Origin: Deinococcus sedimenti
Lineage (GTDB): Bacteria > Deinococcota > Deinococci > Deinococcales > Deinococcaceae
Direction: 5' to 3'
Assembly (NCBI RefSeq): GCF_014648135.1
Contig: NZ_BMQN01000002.1
Span: forward strand, 441,363-505,362
Length of the DNA: 64,000 nt
In this document: piece by piece, positions 57,946 through 64,000 of the stretch
How positions within the stretch are numbered: position 1 is the stretch's first letter
How the letters are laid out: each line of letters opens with the position of its first letter
Notes under the pieces: generated by a model
What the model was told of the DNA's origin: nothing
The model's input: only the letters and a program-made list of their open reading frames with translations
Database searches by the model: none
Translations under genes and position numbers: made by a program

Positions 57946-58920
57946 TCACGGGGACCACGTCCCACTGACGAGTTCCATCATGCCGGTCCCCGCAGCGGGC
58001 GCGGTGGCCCACGTGCCCGTCACCTCGATGGGTCCCTCCCAGTACGCGATCCGGGTGGAGCGGCTCAGCAGTTCCTGCTCACGCCGCACCGCCCGTACGC
58101 TCAGGTCGAACTCGTCGGACACCAGCCGCCAGCCCAGCGTGTAGGTACGCCCGGTGGGGCTGGTCCACACCTCGCCCGGCTCGGCACGCAGGCCCGAAAC
58201 GGCCCGCACGCGCCCGTCCGGTTCCACCACGCTGCCGATCAGCTGCGCCACCGATCCGTCCGGGCGCCGCACCCGGTACACCATCAGGTCCCGCCCACCG
58301 TTCAGATGCACGCTGAACCAGTCCCACAGCGCCGACCGGCCCGGAATCTGGTTCCCCCACTGGTGATCCAGCCACGCCTGCCCCCGCACCGCGCGCCCGT
58401 TCACGGTGCCCGCCAGGTCCAGCCGCGTGATCCCCTGGTAGAACAGCACGCCCGTATCAGCACTGCCGCTGAACCCCGGCGGGTGCAGCACCGGCCCCTT
58501 CACCGGGGTCAGCGTCAGGTCCAGCGGCCCGGCCTTCAGGCTCAGCGGCGCGGTCGGCTCCGGCCCCGCCTGCGTCAGCGTCCACGCGCCCTGCCTCACC
58601 CGCAGCGGGGGAGAGGTCACCTCGCCGCTCCCGGCGGGCTGCTCCAGGAACGTCACCTGCCCCGTGCGCAGTTCCGTGACCGCCACGTGCGAGATCATTA
58701 GTGGGACCGGCACGCGGCTGTCCTGTACCCGGAACTGCGCCCAGTGCAGCGCCAGCCCCTCTGCGGGCAGATACGCGCTCACGTACCACCACTCCATCGG
58801 GTTCGCGTGCGCCCCGTACTCGGTCGCCGCGGGCAACTGGGCCGGATTCACGACCGTCTGCACCGGCACGCACCCGCTCAGGAGGAGGGCCGCCAGCACC
58901 GGAATGATCTTGAGACGCAT
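57946..58920 (-). CDS. AttH/CrtC-like lipocalin-fold lipoprotein
   Basis: A 324-residue protein with a lipobox (AALLLSGCVP). The sequence has the AttH/CrtC hallmark HANPMEWWYVSAYL near the N-terminus and HQWGNQIPGRSALWDWFSVHL in the second half, typical of the tandem lipocalin-like pair of carotenoid hydratase CrtC and secreted AttH proteins. Catalysis is uncertain; the lipid anchor suggests envelope lipid or pigment handling. TAGGCT (plus 58929-58934) is 8 nt before the ATG. Confidence 0.85.
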   Translation of the reverse strand: MRLKIIPVLAALLLSGCVPVQTVVNPAQLPAATEYGAHANPMEWWYVSAYLPAEGLALHWAQFRVQDSRVPVPLMISHVAVTELRTGQVTFLEQPAGSGEVTSPPLRVRQGAWTLTQAGPEPTAPLSLKAGPLDLTLTPVKGPVLHPPGFSGSADTGVLFYQGITRLDLAGTVNGRAVRGQAWLDHQWGNQIPGRSALWDWFSVHLNGGRDLMVYRVRRPDGSVAQLIGSVVEPDGRVRAVSGLRAEPGEVWTSPTGRTYTLGWRLVSDEFDLSVRAVRREQELLSRSTRIAYWEGPIEVTGTWATAPAAGTGMMELVSGTWSP

Positions 58921-58995
58921 CGGCCCCCAGCCTAACCGACCGGCTGTTCACCTGCTGCTGCACATAGCAGATGGCTGCCAACACCACTGCCTCTC

Positions 58996-59032
58996 AAAAA
59001 CGAACCGACCCCCCAGTCTCCCGGAGGGTCGG
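58996..59032 (-). terminator. Terminator of the liv operon
   Basis: CCGACCC / GGGTCGG (plus 59005-59011 with 59026-59032); on the minus strand a T5 tract follows (plus AAAAA at 58996-59000). Lies 17 nt after the livF stop. Confidence 0.8.
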
Positions 59033-59048
59033 CCCGTGTAGCGCGGGT

Positions 59049-59763
59049 TTACTCGTCGCCGAGGTACGCCTTGCGGACGCTCTCGTCGTTGGCGATGTCG
59101 GCGGCGTTGCCCGACAGTTTGATCTCGCCGGTCTGCAGCACGTACGCGCGGTGCGCGATCTGCAGGGCCATGTTCGCGTTCTGTTCGACCAGCAGCACGG
59201 TCGTGCCGCGCTCCTTGTTCAGCTTCACGATGATGTCGAAGATGGCTTCCACGAACAGCGGGGACAGGCCCATGCTGGGCTCGTCGAGCAGCAGCAGGCG
59301 CGGGGCGACCATCAGCGCGCGGGCGATGGCGAGCATCTGCTGCTCCCCGCCGGACATCGTGCCGCCCAGCTGATGCTCGCGTTCCTTCAGGCGCGGGAAG
59401 AACCCGAAGCCCTCCTGGATGCGGCTCTCGATCAGCGCGCGGTCGGTGACGGTGTACGCGCCCACGTCGAGGTTCTCGCGGACGGTCATGTCCTTGAAGA
59501 TCCGGCGGCCCTCCGGCACGTGGCTGATCCCTTTTTGCATGATGTGGTGGGCGGGAATCCCGGCGATGGTCTGACCCTCGAAGGTCAGGGCGCCCGTGCG
59601 GGGTTTCATCATGCCGCTGATGGTGCGCAGCGTGGTGGTCTTCCCGGCGCCGTTCCCGCCGATCAGGGCGACGATCTCGCCCTCGTTGACGGTCATGCTG
59701 ATGCCCTTCAGGGCGTGGATGTGGTCGTAGTACGTGTGGACGTTGTCGAGTTCGAGCATGGGC

Positions 59764-59771
<8 letters not shown>
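59049..59771 (-). CDS. livF: Branched-chain amino acid ABC transporter ATPase LivF
   Basis: A 240-residue ABC ATPase with Walker A GGNGAGKTT, signature MSGGEQQML, Walker B LLLLDEPSMGLSP and the HVPEGRRIFKDMTVREN motif typical of LivF. With LivG it drives the LivHM permease. It overlaps livG by 8 bp; an internal ATG at 59759 is the alternative start. Confidence 0.95.
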
Positions 59772-63208
<3,437 letters not shown>

Positions 63209-63535
63209 GGCAGCTCAACTCCTTTCGTGGGGTGAGGGCGCGGGCCGGTGCGGGTGCAGGGGGGGTGGGGCGGCGCCACAGGAAACGGAAATACGCGGGG
63301 CGGACGTCACGGGGCAGTCCCGTGATGGTCTAGCTGGGCAATCGGTCAGTTTTGCGTCAGTTAACCTGAAGAGTATCGCTGTTCACGAAGCGCGGCGGGT
63401 GCGCTGTCCGGCCCTGCCGATCAAACACCCGGTTGCTTCACGGCAAGGGGCCGGGCGCGCGGCCCGGCCCCAGGATGGTACGGGGAGGTGGGTGTCCCGG
63501 CGGGAAGTGCGTCTATACACACCTCCCGCAGGTTC
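63209..63535. other. 327-bp gap between the liv substrate-binding gene and livH
   Basis: No gene. It holds a perfect 10-bp GC hairpin (63447-63456 with 63462-63471), probably a partial terminator after the substrate-binding gene, and a 7-bp hairpin TCACGGG / CCCGTGA (63307-63313, 63319-63325). A GATACT box on the minus strand (plus 63372-63377) may be an internal promoter for livHMGF. Such a layout often keeps the binding protein more abundant than the permease. Confidence 0.5.
63447..63471. terminator. GC hairpin after the substrate-binding gene
   Basis: GGGGCCGGGC pairs with GCCCGGCCCC around a 5-nt loop, 65 nt past the stop at 63536. No T run. Confidence 0.5.
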
Positions 63536-64000
63536 TTACTGCTTGACGGGCTTGACGGGAATGCTGGTGCTGAGCTTGAACTTCCCGGCGGTGACGTTCA
63601 TCACGTACAGGGTCGCGGCCTTGCGGTCCCCGGCGGAGTTGAAGCTGACGTTGCCGGACAGCAGGCCCGTGAAGCTGCCCTTGCGGATCGCGCTCTCCAC
63701 CTGCGCGCGGCTGGGCACCTTGTTCTTGTTCGCCCGCACGGCGTTCAGCACGCCCTGCACGACCACCTTCGCCGCGTCGTACCCGAACGCCCCGAAGCCC
63801 TGGGCGTCGTCGTTGAAGGTCTTCTTGTAGTTGGTGGCGAAGACCTTCGCGGCAGGCAGGGCGCTCAGGGGCGCGGCCACCGTCGTGAAGTAGATGTTGT
63901 TCGCGTTCGCCTCGCCCACGATCACCGGCAGCTCCCCGCTGTCCAGACCGTCGCCGCCCACCACGGGCGTCTGCACGCCCGCTTCACGCAGCTGCTTGAT
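63536..64000 (-). CDS. Branched-chain amino acid ABC transporter substrate-binding protein (partial)
   Basis: The last 154 residues of a LivJ/LivK-type periplasmic binding protein; the 5' part lies beyond the window. Seen are QTPVVGGDGLDSGELP, FGAFGYDAAKVVVQGVLNAV, and a GSFTGLLSGNVSFNSAGDRK segment close to the C-terminus, as in Peripla_BP_6 proteins. It precedes livH in the same orientation and would deliver leucine, isoleucine or valine to the LivHMGF complex. Confidence 0.9.
   Translation of the reverse strand: MKQLREAGVQTPVVGGDGLDSGELPVIVGEANANNIYFTTVAAPLSALPAAKVFATNYKKTFNDDAQGFGAFGYDAAKVVVQGVLNAVRANKNKVPSRAQVESAIRKGSFTGLLSGNVSFNSAGDRKAATLYVMNVTAGKFKLSTSIPVKPVKQ

Overview
The window looks like chromosomal DNA of a Deinococcus-type bacterium. 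It is very GC-rich. About twenty genes carry a TANNNT-type -10 box only 5-8 nt before the start codon, the leaderless layout common in Deinococcus-Thermus. Two DNA-repair genes (gyrB, uvrA) are preceded by 17-bp palindromes that resemble the Deinococcus radiation/desiccation response motif (RDRM). The genus is an inference; no rRNA or other marker was compared.

Layout. 1-8 kb: DinB-type protein (cut by the window edge), META-domain protein, an unrecognised DNA-associated-looking protein, aconitase (acnA), an acyl-CoA-dehydrogenase-like flavoprotein, a degenerate HNH protein and a subtilase lipoprotein. 8-16 kb: pilC (unusually AT-rich), tsaC-scpB-DUF4388-gatA, truB, a small membrane protein coupled to an RsuA/RluB-type pseudouridine synthase, then the RNase P RNA gene. 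16-19.4 kb: a division/wall cluster mraZ-rsmH-ftsL-ftsI with candidate MraZ boxes. 19.4-26 kb: an AT-rich island, a 3D-domain wall protein, an orphan ABC permease, PCD dehydratase, thioesterase, a cyclase, a structured non-coding stretch, and gyrB with a strong promoter and an RDRM. 26-34.5 kb: VWA protein, S41 protease, lipoprotein, rRNA methyltransferase, tandem GNAT, and an M23 peptidase coupled to a beta-propeller. 34.5-43.7 kb: uvrA with an RDRM-like site, a DsbA/DsbB-like pair, an SDR, etfBA with a palindromic operator, an outer-membrane-type protein and a CMD protein. 43.7-58.9 kb: clpC/A, radA, a CDF metal transporter, ArsR-SRPBCC, LysR/MFS, VOC/MarR with two palindromic operators, clpB with an HspR-type (HAIR) operator, and two paralogous secreted proteins that each sit beside a Clp ATPase gene. 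58.9-64 kb: the branched-chain amino-acid ABC transporter livF-livG-livM-livH and the end of its substrate-binding protein gene.

Functionally the window combines genome maintenance (gyrB, uvrA, radA, scpB), proteostasis (clpC/A, clpB), cell envelope and division (mraZ to ftsI, M23, 3D protein), translation and RNA modification (gatA, truB, tsaC, rsmH, rnpB) and small self-regulated stress/efflux modules. No tRNA, rRNA, CRISPR array, transposase or prophage gene was seen. The most interesting signals are regulatory: damage-response palindromes at gyrB and uvrA, a HAIR element between clpB and a secreted-protein paralog, a dispersed hairpin element present twice, and an island of about 25-32% GC next to ftsI.
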